In this document: one piece after another, positions 10,134 through 17,536 of the stretch
Layout: each line of letters starts with the position of its first letter
How positions within the stretch are numbered: the stretch's first letter is position 1
Assembly (NCBI RefSeq): GCF_020622065.1
Contig: NZ_JAHRYQ010000002.1
Location: 989,905 to 1,053,904 of the forward strand
Direction of reading: 5' to 3'
Origin: Geothrix sp.
Lineage (GTDB): Bacteria; Acidobacteriota; Holophagae; Holophagales; Holophagaceae
DNA length: 64,000 nucleotides
Notes under the pieces: model-generated
What the model was told of the DNA's origin: nothing
The model's database searches: none
The model's input: the letters and a program-made list of their open reading frames with translations, nothing else
Position numbers and translations under genes: made by a program

Positions 10134-10592
10134 TCACTTGTGGTAATGCTTGCCCCGGAGAATGGTGAACGCCCGGTAGAGCTGCTCCAGGAGCATCACC
10201 CGGCTCAGTTCGTGGGGGAAGGTCAGAGGCGACAGGCTCAGCTGCTCCCGGACCTCCGCCTTCAAGCCGGGATCGAAACCGTGGCTGCTGCCCAGGGCGA
10301 AGGCCAAGCTGTCGCCCCGGTCCATGCGCTCGCCCAGCCACTTGGCGAGGGCCTCGCTGTCCCGGAGTTTTCCCTCCGGCGTGAGGAGCACCGGGCATTT
10401 CACGGCCTTCAGCTTCGGACGAAGGCGCTCGGCCTCCTCCCGCAGCTGGCGGGCCGGATCCCCCTTACCCTCGGTCAGTTCCGTCACCTCCAGCCGCGCA
10501 AAGGGTCGGAGCATGTCGAGGTAGTGGCGCTCCAGCTCCCGGCAGGGATCCAGCCGCAGGCGTCCGAACGCAAGGAGGGAGATGGGATACAT
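10134..10592 (-). CDS. rlmH: 23S rRNA (pseudouridine-1915-N3)-methyltransferase RlmH
   Basis: A SPOUT-fold methyltransferase of 152 residues that modifies helix 69 of 23S rRNA. It shows the family's AFALGSSHGFDP glycine-rich SAM loop and the C-terminal signature EQLYRAFTILRGKHYHK, which reaches the active site in the dimer. Length matches the family (about 155). It is divergent from the lipoprotein gene at 10683, with 90 bases between. Confidence 0.95.
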   Translation of the reverse strand: MYPISLLAFGRLRLDPCRELERHYLDMLRPFARLEVTELTEGKGDPARQLREEAERLRPKLKAVKCPVLLTPEGKLRDSEALAKWLGERMDRGDSLAFALGSSHGFDPGLKAEVREQLSLSPLTFPHELSRVMLLEQLYRAFTILRGKHYHK

Positions 10593-10682
10593 GATCCTAT
10601 TGTGATGAATTTCCCTTGGCAGCCTAGCGGGTTGGCTCCACCATCCTTGTCATCCTGACCATCCCGTCCCGGAGGTAGTTTC

Positions 10683-11291
10683 ATGCGTCGTTCTCTCGCA
10701 TTGCCCCTCGCCAGCCTGCTCCTGTTACCCGCCTTCATCGGGTGCGGCGGCGACTCGATTCCCACCACCGCGCCCGCCGCGGCGAAGGAGCCCGCCGACA
10801 TCCTCTACCACCTGCAGTACCTGGTGGTGCGCAAGGACTACAAGCACGCCGCCCTCATCGCCCCCATCACGCCGGATGTGGTCTACCCCTCCGCCATGCA
10901 CTTCCACAAGCAGGCCAAGGAGCTGGGCATCACCCTCACGCCCGAAGAGCTCAAGGGCCTGGGCATCGAGCACCTGGCCGCGCGGCTCGACGAGCTGCCG
11001 GGCGGTCCCACCGACGACTACCCGGTGAAGGACGCCCGCCTGGCCTTCAATGCCGGCCTCTATCGCCTGCTGAAGGGCATCACGGACAAGTCCTGGGGCA
11101 AGATGCGCCACATGGGCATCACCGACAACTCCGCCGCCCGCCAGTTCGGGTCCTCCACCATCGTGAAGGACATGGCTCTCGGCTTCGATGGCACGAAGGT
11201 CCTCACCGTCAGCTGCCTCAAGAAGCCCGATGGCACCTGGGGCGTCTCCTACCTGCGCTATGAAGTGGCCCTCAAGAGCCTGAAGCAGTAG
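10683..11291 (+). CDS. Putative lipoprotein of unknown function
   Basis: A 202-residue protein with a lipoprotein signal sequence: MRRS, a hydrophobic stretch, then AFIGC with Cys21 as the probable lipidated residue. The mature part starts with a low-complexity TTAPAAAKEPA linker followed by a mixed helical domain (ILYHLQYLVVRKDYKHAALI) that might act as a small envelope binding domain. I do not recognise the family. A GGAGG ribosome-binding site precedes the ATG. A G+C-rich hairpin follows. Confidence 0.75.
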   Translation: MRRSLALPLASLLLLPAFIGCGGDSIPTTAPAAAKEPADILYHLQYLVVRKDYKHAALIAPITPDVVYPSAMHFHKQAKELGITLTPEELKGLGIEHLAARLDELPGGPTDDYPVKDARLAFNAGLYRLLKGITDKSWGKMRHMGITDNSAARQFGSSTIVKDMALGFDGTKVLTVSCLKKPDGTWGVSYLRYEVALKSLKQ

Positions 11292-11309
11292 GCCCTCCCG
11301 CTCTTTTGC

Positions 11310-11341
11310 CGCGCCCCGGAGTCCACGGATTCCGGGGCGCG
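11310..11341 (+). terminator. Hairpin after lipoprotein gene
   Basis: An 11-base-pair perfect stem (11310-11320 with 11331-11341) lies 18 bases after the stop. There is no T-tract, so terminator activity is uncertain. Confidence 0.45.
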
Positions 11342-11402
11342 CTATGCTTGGGCCGACGCTTGGGCCGGCCGCCGCAGGCCCGAGCGGACGCAGGGGGTTC
11401 CC

Positions 11403-12650
11403 ATGACCGGGGCCATGAACCTCTTCGACAGTGTCAGCCGGCAGTTCGATGAGGCCGCCGACATCCTGGGGCTCTCCCAGGACATCCGAGAGCTCCTCAA
11501 GATCCCCTACCGCGAGATCACCGTCGCCATGCCCATCCGCATGGATGACGGCACCCTGAAGGTCTTCAAGGGCTACCGCGTGCAGCACAACGGCGTGCGC
11601 GGCCCCCAGAAGGGCGGGCTCCGCTTCCACCCGGACCTGGACCTGGACGAGGTCCGCGCCCTGGCCAGCCTCATGACCTGGAAGACCGCCGTGGTGAACA
11701 TCCCCTTCGGCGGCGCCAAGGGCGGCATCCAGTGCGATCCCGCGAAGATGTCCCAGCATGAGTTGGAGATGCTCACCCGCCGCTACATCTCCAAGCTCTC
11801 CATGGTGCTGGGCCCCACGCGCGATGTGCCGGCCCCGGATCTGAACACCAACGCCCAGACCATGGCCTGGGTGCTGGACGAATACGGCCGCAAGAACGGC
11901 TACCAGCCCGCCTGCGTCACCGGCAAGCCCGTCGAGCTGGGAGGCAGCCAGGGCCGCGAGGCAGCCACGGGAAAGGGGGTGGCCCTCTGCACCCGGGAAG
12001 CCTGGACGAAGGTGCTGGGCAAGGAGCTGAAAGGGGCCCGGGTGGCCCTCCAGGGCTTCGGCAATGTGGGCGGCTTCGCGGCAAAATTCCTGGATGAGAT
12101 GGGGGCCCGGGTGGTGGCCGTGGCCGACCGCGGGGGCGCCGTCCGGCGAACCGAAGGCCTGGAGGTGGCCGCCCTTTCGGACCACGCGCGGCGCCACCAG
12201 GGCACCGTGGCGGGCTTCCCCGGCGGCGAGGCCTTCGATCCGGCGGCGATCTGGGCCCAGCCCTGCGATATCCTCATCCCTGCGGCCCTGAGCGGGGTGC
12301 TGACCCAGGCCACGGCGCCGGCCGTGACGGCCCGGCTGATCGTGGAGGGCGCCAGCGCCCCCACCACGCCGGAGGCCGACCGGATCTTCCGGGACAAGGG
12401 CATCCTCCTGCTCCCCGACATCCTCGCCAATGCCGGCGGCGTCATCGTCTCCTACTTCGAGTGGGTGCAGAACCTCCAGCAACTCTTCTGGACCGAGGCT
12501 GAGGTCTTCGAGAAGGAGGAGAAGATCCTGCTCCAGTCCTTCCGGGATGTGCAGGAGCGGGTCCAGCAGCACGGCTGCACCTGGCGCGTGGGCGCCCTCG
12601 TCCTGGCCCTGGGGCGCGTGACGAAGGCCAATGCCTTGCGTGGCTGGTAG
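11403..12650 (+). CDS. Glu/Leu/Phe/Val dehydrogenase (glutamate dehydrogenase, GDH2-type)
   Basis: A 415-residue amino-acid dehydrogenase. The substrate-site motif GPQKGGLRFHPDLDLDEVRALASLM, split here as GPQKGGLRFHP, contains the catalytic-lysine region with PFGGAKGGI following. The dinucleotide fold carries GFGNVGGFAA (GxGxxG). Length and motif spelling match the hexameric NAD(P)-dependent glutamate dehydrogenases of thermophiles and Gram-positives rather than the NADP-specific type at 34884. The ATG at 11403 follows a CAGGGGGTTCCC stretch; an ATG four codons later is an alternative. It probably links glutamate catabolism to 2-oxoglutarate. Confidence 0.93.
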   Translation: MTGAMNLFDSVSRQFDEAADILGLSQDIRELLKIPYREITVAMPIRMDDGTLKVFKGYRVQHNGVRGPQKGGLRFHPDLDLDEVRALASLMTWKTAVVNIPFGGAKGGIQCDPAKMSQHELEMLTRRYISKLSMVLGPTRDVPAPDLNTNAQTMAWVLDEYGRKNGYQPACVTGKPVELGGSQGREAATGKGVALCTREAWTKVLGKELKGARVALQGFGNVGGFAAKFLDEMGARVVAVADRGGAVRRTEGLEVAALSDHARRHQGTVAGFPGGEAFDPAAIWAQPCDILIPAALSGVLTQATAPAVTARLIVEGASAPTTPEADRIFRDKGILLLPDILANAGGVIVSYFEWVQNLQQLFWTEAEVFEKEEKILLQSFRDVQERVQQHGCTWRVGALVLALGRVTKANALRGW

Positions 12651-12784
12651 GTGCCTTCCCATCAAGCTTTGCATTACGGATGAGAATGGGTGCCTTTCCC
12701 GGCTGGCCTTTCCTGACCCGGGCTGGGAAAATCATCCGTTGGGCTGGTGGGGGCGTCCCGAAGAAGACCGGCCGCGGAGGATCC

Positions 12785-13840
12785 ATGTCCAAGAAGAACA
12801 TCGTGCATGTGGTCGGCACGGGCACCATCGGCGAACCGCTGATCGGCCTGCTGACGGAATACAAGAAGGAACTGGGCATCGACGAGGTCACCTTCCACAA
12901 GAACAGTGTCAGCGACCGGCCCAAGGTGAAGGCCCTGCTGAAGCGCGGCGCCAAGCTCGTGGTGGACGCGGACAAGGTGGAGGGCTTCAAGGCCTGGGGC
13001 ATCGAGCCCGCCATGCTCCACGACCAGGCCCTGGACGAGGCCACCGTGGTCATCGACTGCAGCCCCAAGGGCATGGACATGAAGGAGAAGTTCTACACGA
13101 AGTACGAGCACAACACCAAGGGCTTCATCGCCCAGGGCAGCGAGTTCGGCTTCGGCACCATGTATGCCCGCGGCATCAACGACGAGGTGCTGAAGGGCAG
13201 CGGCCAGTATGTGCAGGTCGTCAGCTGCAACACCCACAACCTGTCCTGCATCATCGACACCCTGGCCCTCAAGGAAGGCGCCGACAACCTCGTCGAAGGC
13301 AGCTTCGTCTGCATGCGCCGGGCCAACGACATCAGCCAGGTGAAGGACTTCTGCCCCGCTCCCCAGGTGGGCACCCACAAGGACGGCAAGTTCGGCACCC
13401 ACCACGCCCGCGACGCCTACCACCTGTTCCAGACCAAGGGCCTGGAACTGAACCTCTTCAGCAGCGCCGTGAAGCTCCCCACCCAGTACATGCACAGCCT
13501 CTGGTTCGACCTGCGGCTCAAGCGCCCCACCACCCTCGAGGCCCTCAAGGCCCGCATCAAGGCCAACGACCTCATCGCCATCACCGAGAAGAAGGACGCC
13601 AACACTGTGTTCTCCTTCGGCCGCGACCAGGGCCACTTCGGCCGCATCCTCAACCAGACCGTGATTCCCCTCAGCACCCTCACCATGCCCAGCGAGACCC
13701 GCGTGGTGGGCTTCTGCTTCACCCCCCAGGACGGCAACAGCCTGCTCTCCAGCGTGTCTGCCGCCCTGCGCTTCATCCACCCGGACGATTTCGAGCAGCG
13801 CATCCAGGTGCTGAAGCCCTACTTCTTTGATGAAGTGTAG
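12785..13840 (+). CDS. Type II (archaeal-type) glyceraldehyde-3-phosphate dehydrogenase-like protein
   Basis: A 351-residue Rossmann dehydrogenase. N-terminal HVVGTGTIGEPLIGLL is the NAD(P)-binding turn. The catalytic region reads VVSCNTHNLSC, compared with the SCNTTGL of archaeal GAPDH, retaining the nucleophilic Cys. FVCMRRANDISQVKDF and THHARDAYHL align with the archaeal-type RRGADP and SHHGPDV segments. Bacterial GapA hallmarks (ASCTTNC) are absent. The start is the ATG at 12785 after GGAGGATCC. It stands alone with a strong terminator behind it. Whether it acts in glycolysis, gluconeogenesis or on another aldehyde is not decided by sequence. Confidence 0.85.
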   Translation: MSKKNIVHVVGTGTIGEPLIGLLTEYKKELGIDEVTFHKNSVSDRPKVKALLKRGAKLVVDADKVEGFKAWGIEPAMLHDQALDEATVVIDCSPKGMDMKEKFYTKYEHNTKGFIAQGSEFGFGTMYARGINDEVLKGSGQYVQVVSCNTHNLSCIIDTLALKEGADNLVEGSFVCMRRANDISQVKDFCPAPQVGTHKDGKFGTHHARDAYHLFQTKGLELNLFSSAVKLPTQYMHSLWFDLRLKRPTTLEALKARIKANDLIAITEKKDANTVFSFGRDQGHFGRILNQTVIPLSTLTMPSETRVVGFCFTPQDGNSLLSSVSAALRFIHPDDFEQRIQVLKPYFFDEV

Positions 13841-13845
13841 GGTCC

Positions 13846-13899
13846 CGAATCGCGGCGCGATTCGAGTTGTCAAACGGGCCCGCAGTGCGGGCCCGTTTT
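13846..13899 (+). terminator. Tandem hairpins with rho-independent terminator
   Basis: An 8-base-pair stem (13846-13853/13857-13864) is followed by a perfect 12-base-pair stem (13872-13883/13887-13898) with an AGT loop and a run of four T. It terminates the GAPDH-like gene. Confidence 0.8.
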
Positions 13900-13928
13900 G
13901 ATGGAATGCTTTTCCTGAACCCACGGGG

Positions 13929-14414
13929 ATGCCCATGCAGATCACGGCCCACTACACCCTAACCCCCGCCGAGGCCCTGCGGGGCACCCGGACCTTCAAG
14001 CTGCTCTGGTACGCCGTGTCCGTGATCTCCGGCCTCGTCCTGATCCTGCTGGGTCTGGTGGGCACCCAGGCCTCCCAAGGCCAGCAGGGGTTCAGCATCT
14101 TCATGATGCTCAACGGCCTCCTCTTCGTCGTCCTTCCCGAAGCCGTCCTCCGCTGGGCCCGGCTGCGCCGGGGTGCCCAGGCCTACACGCCCATGGAAGT
14201 GAGGCTCGACGACGACGGCCTCACCCTGAGCACCGACTCCGCCGAGGGCAGCCTCCCCTGGGCCGCCTTTGCGGACATCCAGCGGCGCAGCGGGTTCTGG
14301 ATCTTCCGCATCAGCCGGTCGCAGGCCGTCCTGGTGCCCGAGCGGGCCCTGGGGGCCCCCGCGGGCGAAGACCTGGAGGCCTTCCTGCGGGAACGGAAGC
14401 TGCTGAAGCGATGA
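13929..14414 (+). CDS. YcxB-like membrane protein
   Basis: A 161-residue inner-membrane protein. Residues 1-20 (TAHYTLTPAEALRGT) precede two hydrophobic helices (about 27-45 and 58-77), and a C-terminal cytoplasmic beta-domain contains DDDGLTLST, LPWAAFADIQR and an ...QAVLVPERAL strand. This layout matches YcxB/YcxB-like proteins of unknown function. The start is ATG 13929, or ATG 13935 two codons on. Its stop overlaps the next gene by 4 bases. Confidence 0.8.
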   Translation: MPMQITAHYTLTPAEALRGTRTFKLLWYAVSVISGLVLILLGLVGTQASQGQQGFSIFMMLNGLLFVVLPEAVLRWARLRRGAQAYTPMEVRLDDDGLTLSTDSAEGSLPWAAFADIQRRSGFWIFRISRSQAVLVPERALGAPAGEDLEAFLRERKLLKR

Positions 14415-14989
14415 GGCTCCAGGGCCCCGTGGATCTTGCGGCCCGCGCCCTGCTGGGCCAACGGCTGGTGCGCGAGGGCGTCACGCTCCGCATCACGGAA
14501 GTCGAGGCCTACGGCGGGCCCGGAGACAGCGCCAGTCACGCGCGCCATGGCCGCACCCCCCGCAACGCGCCCATGTGGGGTCCGCCGGGACATGCCTACT
14601 TGTACTTCTGCTACGGCATGCACTGGATGCTGAATGTGGTGACCGGGCCCGAAGGCGAGCCTTCCGCCGTGCTCATCCGCGGCGCGGAAGTCCTTGAGGG
14701 GCTGGAGACGGTGCTGGCGCGGCGGCGCGCCAGCCAGGCCACGGCCCAGCTCTGCGCGGGGCCGGGCAAGGTCGCCCAAGCCCTGGGCCTCGACGGAACC
14801 TTCGGCGGCCACGACCTGCTGATCCCCGGCGGCCTGGAGCTGCGCCCGGGGCCGCCGCCGGTCCGGGTGCTCGCCGGCCCCCGCCTCGGCATCGCCTTCG
14901 CCACCCCCGGGGACCAGGCCCGCCCCTGGCGCTTCGCCGACGCGGACAGCCGGGCCGTTCTCCAGCGGAAGGCCCTCGATCCGGGCTAA
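14411..14989 (+). CDS. mpg: DNA-3-methyladenine glycosylase (AAG/MPG family)
   Basis: A 192-residue base-excision enzyme that removes alkylated purines. The family pattern is clear: ARALLGQRLVREG, ITEVEAYGGPGDSASHA (catalytic Glu within TEVEAY), the RNAPMWGPPGHAYLYFCYGMHWMLNV block with the intercalating Tyr, and LCAGPGKVAQALGL. It is translationally coupled by ATGA to the YcxB-like gene. Confidence 0.94.
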   Translation: MRLQGPVDLAARALLGQRLVREGVTLRITEVEAYGGPGDSASHARHGRTPRNAPMWGPPGHAYLYFCYGMHWMLNVVTGPEGEPSAVLIRGAEVLEGLETVLARRRASQATAQLCAGPGKVAQALGLDGTFGGHDLLIPGGLELRPGPPPVRVLAGPRLGIAFATPGDQARPWRFADADSRAVLQRKALDPG

Positions 14990-15010
14990 CCTTCACCCCA
15001 GGAGGCCGCC

Positions 15011-15214
15011 ATGCCCTATGTGAACATCCGCATCACCCGCGAAGGCGCCACTTCCGAGCAGAAGGCCCGGCTCATCCAGGGTGCCACCCAGCTCCTGGTG
15101 GAGGTGCTCGGCAAGAACCCCCAGACCACGGTGGTGGTCATCGACGAGGTGGAGACCGACAACTGGGGCATCGGCGGAGAGTCCGTCACCGTGCGGCGAA
15201 AGCGAGGGCAGTAG
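15011..15214 (+). CDS. 4-oxalocrotonate tautomerase-family enzyme
   Basis: A 67-residue protein starting MPYVNIRIT, so that after Met removal Pro1 becomes the catalytic base characteristic of the family. The segment VVVIDEVETDNWGIGGESV matches the C-terminal strand region. The length is typical of the small hexameric members. A GGAGG site precedes the ATG. The natural substrate is unknown; it is not in an aromatic degradation cluster. Confidence 0.88.
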   Translation: MPYVNIRITREGATSEQKARLIQGATQLLVEVLGKNPQTTVVVIDEVETDNWGIGGESVTVRRKRGQ

Positions 15215-15224
15215 CCCCCGGGGC

Positions 15225-15253
15225 TTGTGCATCCCCCCGCCCCCCACCATACT
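15225..15253 (+). promoter_or_regulatory. Probable ssrA promoter
   Basis: TTGTGC (15225-15230), an exact 17-base spacer and CATACT (15248-15253) form a reasonable sigma-70 promoter about 55 bases upstream of the mature tmRNA 5' end. Confidence 0.45.
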
Positions 15254-15308
15254 CAACCTCCGCTTCAACTGAACCCTCGAGGGGGCGAAGGGGAGCAACA
15301 CCACACAC

Positions 15309-15700
15309 GGGGGTGACCGGTTTCGACAGGTCGTGATCCGGGTGTCCGGTGCAGGCGGGGGTTGGACGGCTGGCCCCCTCATCAAGCCGCCCACATCAAA
15401 CTGCCAACGATAACTTCGAACTGGCTCTCGCTGCCTAGGGCAACCTAGGCTCCGAGCGAGTACTCGCGATCTCTGGGTAGCGGGCTCGTTAAACCTCCGA
15501 AAGGGTGGCTTCGGCCTGCCGGACGGAGGCACCAGATAGGCTGCCGCGACGCCCCCTGACGGCGGCCGAAATCCAGGAGGCAAGCGTCCCGAGCGGCTCG
15601 TCCGTTCCCCGCCGGGAGGCTCCAAGAACGGACCAAGCCTGTGGATGAACCGCCAACCGGCATGTCTTGGACGTGGGTTCGACTCCCACCACCTCCACCA
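15309..15700 (+). ncRNA. ssrA: tmRNA (SsrA), one-piece
   Basis: Transfer-messenger RNA that rescues stalled ribosomes. The 5' end GGGGGTGACCGGTTTCGACAGG-type sequence (first base 15309) pairs with CACCTCC near the 3' end, giving a seven-base-pair acceptor stem with one G-U. The T-arm GTGGGTTCGACTCCCAC and encoded CCA finish at 15700. The tag frame resumes at GCC 15403 and ends with TAG at 15436-15438, encoding ANDNFELALAA, which ends in the ClpXP-type degron LAA. The 392-nt length is usual. SsrA genes are known integration targets, and foreign-looking DNA follows directly. Confidence 0.97.
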
Positions 15701-15747
15701 AACAAAGGGACCCGTGAGGGTCCCTTTGTTTGGTGGAGGTGGTGGGA
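15684..15747 (+). terminator. 30-bp perfect inverted repeat / ssrA terminator
   Basis: Bases 15684-15713 and 15718-15747 are perfect reverse complements with a GTGA loop. The inner part (AAAGGGACCC stem) is a normal hairpin terminator. The outer part is an inverted copy of the last 17 bases of the mature tmRNA, so the 3' end including CCA would be sequestered in the primary transcript. Confidence 0.75.
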
Positions 15748-15810
15748 AGCATAAGATCGCCAAATGGACACCTTATGCTTCCTAATCTGGTACGGACATT
15801 TTACGCTTCC
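15745..15810. repeat. Transposon-end-like short repeats
   Basis: Three copies of a GGAAGCRTAARRTgtCC-type repeat lie at 15745-15763 (plus), 15764-15782 (minus) and 15792-15810 (minus). The two minus copies are direct repeats 28 bases apart; the first is inverted to them. Multiple short repeats of this kind form transposase binding ends in some IS families. No transposase gene is present, so this is at most a remnant. I cannot name the family. Confidence 0.4.
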
Positions 15811-15862
15811 CAACCATCCTGGTGGCACTGGGATGACTGGACCAATTGCCCCGACCAAAGGC

Positions 15863-15986
15863 CTCTTACGAGTGAAGCGAACCGGCCCCGCCTGCACCGA
15901 GGCGCGGAGCGGAGCCGAGAAAGCGAGAAGCTGAGAGAGAACGGAAGGCAATGCAGGCGGGGTCCGAGTTGAGCTGAGGGTTAGAC
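15863..15986 (-). other. Integron attC-like recombination site
   Basis: Read on the minus strand, 17 bases after the ester cyclase stop comes GTCTAAC (15986-15980), an exact RYYYAAC R'' box. A 5-base spacer and an L''-like GCTCAACTCGGA follow. The imperfect palindrome is anchored by CCCCGCCTGCA (15886-15896) and its exact complement (15952-15962). The far R' end reads GTAAGAG rather than GTTRRRY, two mismatches, so that side has decayed. The total of about 124 bases is within the attC size range. Confidence 0.6.
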
Positions 15987-16002
15987 GCCACGAGAACGAC
16001 AA

Positions 16003-16410
16003 TCAAGCTTTCGAAATTTGGGCAATGGCCCCGTAAATATCGGCACTTCCCCAGTGTTCAATGTATTTACCATCTTTCACATGCACGATGTCGGTTACTT
16101 GTATGAGGATTCGTCTGCCAGTCTTGGCATGACCAAAGAACGGCCCGGAATGTGTACCTTCGATGGTTTTTCGAGTGGCAACCTTACCGTTTTCTTCAAG
16201 CTGATCATGAATCAAAACTTTGATATCTGTGAAAGCTTGGTGAAGGACATTGGTGAAGAATGCTGCAAATCCATCTGGTCCTTTTGAGACCCCAGGCGGT
16301 GCTGAATGGTTAATGAATTCTGGTGAGACGAGATCGGAGAAGGCAACCATATCGAGGTTTTCGATGACTTCGTGATTGAACCTTTTGACGACTGACTTGT
16401 TCTTACTCAT
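16003..16410 (-). CDS. SnoaL-like ester cyclase family protein (cassette gene)
   Basis: A 135-residue NTF2-fold protein. MSKNKSVVKRFNHEVI, LVSPEFINHSAPPG, DGFAAFF, and the C-terminal ILIQVTDIVHVKDGKYIEHWG follow the SnoaL-like polyketide/ester cyclase pattern with its His/Asp-lined cavity. Substrates are not predictable. Base composition differs from the surroundings: 28 of 60 bases are G or C in 16021-16080, whereas neighbours are mostly above 60 percent by eye. I start at the ATG at 16410; an upstream frame to 16482 crosses the putative cassette boundary. Confidence 0.82.
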   Translation of the reverse strand: MSKNKSVVKRFNHEVIENLDMVAFSDLVSPEFINHSAPPGVSKGPDGFAAFFTNVLHQAFTDIKVLIHDQLEENGKVATRKTIEGTHSGPFFGHAKTGRRILIQVTDIVHVKDGKYIEHWGSADIYGAIAQISKA

Positions 16411-16438
16411 GTGAATGCTCCAATGGGGGGCAGCTAAC

Positions 16439-16840
16439 TTCAAATTGGACGGCGGGGACGAAGGTATTCGTAATTCGCCCAATCCGGTTTTGAGGAGAGT
16501 GTAATTACTGATTTTACCGAGAAGGTATTGAACGGGGCATATTGGATACCCAAACCTGAGGTCCGGCAGGACAGGATGAAGTGGCTCAGGATTTCGGAGC
16601 CCGAGTATCAGCGCAAGGTCGGAGCTTCATCAGCTACCAGCAAACGCACCTCGGCAGGTCCACTACCTGGCCCTCCCGCCATTCGCTCACCCCGAAGATC
16701 CGCCGCAATGACGCCACGGCCCTCCGGAGGTCGGCGGCCCTCCCTTTTTCGAAGGAGGAACCGCATGGCCTAGATATCCACCTCCCGCTGTCCCAGGTGT
16801 TGAACGAGGCTGAAGAACCGAGAAGCGTTGAGAGTTACTC
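16439..16840. other. Intergenic region between cassette and kdpE
   Basis: About 400 bases with no supportable gene. The left end is AT-rich and may be the remainder of a second attC or its flank. From about 16580 the composition returns to that of the chromosome. Short open frames here lack ribosome-binding sites and family resemblance. No terminator for kdpE is evident. Confidence 0.35.
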
Positions 16841-17536
16841 CTATTCATCGGTCCGCAGGCGATAGCCAACACCCGGTTCGGTCTGGAGATAGGTCGGTCT
16901 GGATGGATCGACTTCCAGTTTGTGCCGCAGTTGGGTCATGTAGACGCGCAGGTAAAGCGGCTGGGCCGCCGCGACGCCACCCCAAACTTCCTTCAGCAGC
17001 TGCCGCTGGGTGACCACTTTGCCCGCGTGGCGGATCAGGGTCGTGAAGAGTTTGTATTCCAAGGGCGTCAGGTGGATCTCCTCTCCCGCGACCCATACTT
17101 GGCGCTTGCCCAAGTCGACGCGCCAACGATCCAGCAGGAAGACCGGATCGGACTGGGAGCTCGGATCCGCGTGGCGCAGGGCCACCCGGACCCGGGCCAG
17201 CAATTCGCTGGTGCCGAATGGCTTGGTGAGGTAATCATCCGCACCCAGGTCCAGGGCCTTCACTTTGTCGGCCTCCTGACCCCGGGCCGAAATGACGATC
17301 ACGGGAATCCGACTCCACTCCCGCAAGCGGGCCAGCACTTCCAGCCCATCCAGGTCGGGTAGGCCGAGGTCCAGCAGGATGACCTGGGGCTGGTGCTGGG
17401 CCGTCTGTTCAAGCCCCTCCCTGGCCGTACCGGCCTCAAGGTAACGGTAGCCACCGCCCTCAAGCGCGACCCGGAGGAAACGCCGCATCTGAGGTTCGTC
17501 CTCCACGAGCAGGACAAGCGGGGCCGGAGCGGTCAT
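16841..17536 (-). CDS. kdpE: KdpE, OmpR-family response regulator
   Basis: A 231-residue response regulator. The receiver domain carries acidic pair EDE near residue 12, phospho-acceptor Asp56 in VILLDLGLPDLDG, and KPF lysine. The C-terminal winged helix has HLTPLEYKLFTTLIRHAGKVVT and ends EPGVGYRL, typical of OmpR/PhoB and KdpE. The ATG at 17536 overlaps the kdpD stop (ATGA), ruling out the longer upstream frame. It activates the kdp operon when phosphorylated by KdpD under potassium limitation or osmotic stress. Confidence 0.95.
   Translation of the reverse strand: MTAPAPLVLLVEDEPQMRRFLRVALEGGGYRYLEAGTAREGLEQTAQHQPQVILLDLGLPDLDGLEVLARLREWSRIPVIVISARGQEADKVKALDLGADDYLTKPFGTSELLARVRVALRHADPSSQSDPVFLLDRWRVDLGKRQVWVAGEEIHLTPLEYKLFTTLIRHAGKVVTQRQLLKEVWGGVAAAQPLYLRVYMTQLRHKLEVDPSRPTYLQTEPGVGYRLRTDE

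Larger units (their letters stand above)
15863..16438 (-). mobile_element. Putative solitary integron gene cassette
   Basis: The interval runs from an attC-like site through a single ester cyclase gene to AGCTAAC (16432-16438), which on the minus strand reads GTTAGCT, one mismatch from GTTRRRY, preceded by TCCAATTTGAA as expected for the end of an upstream attC. The size (about 575 bases), one promoterless gene and the stop-codon-proximal R'' box fit a cassette. No integrase gene is in the window. Confidence 0.5.

Noticed and set aside
16528-16872. Short open frames between the cassette and kdpE
   Set aside because: No ribosome-binding sites, no recognisable family, and composition typical of non-coding sequence.
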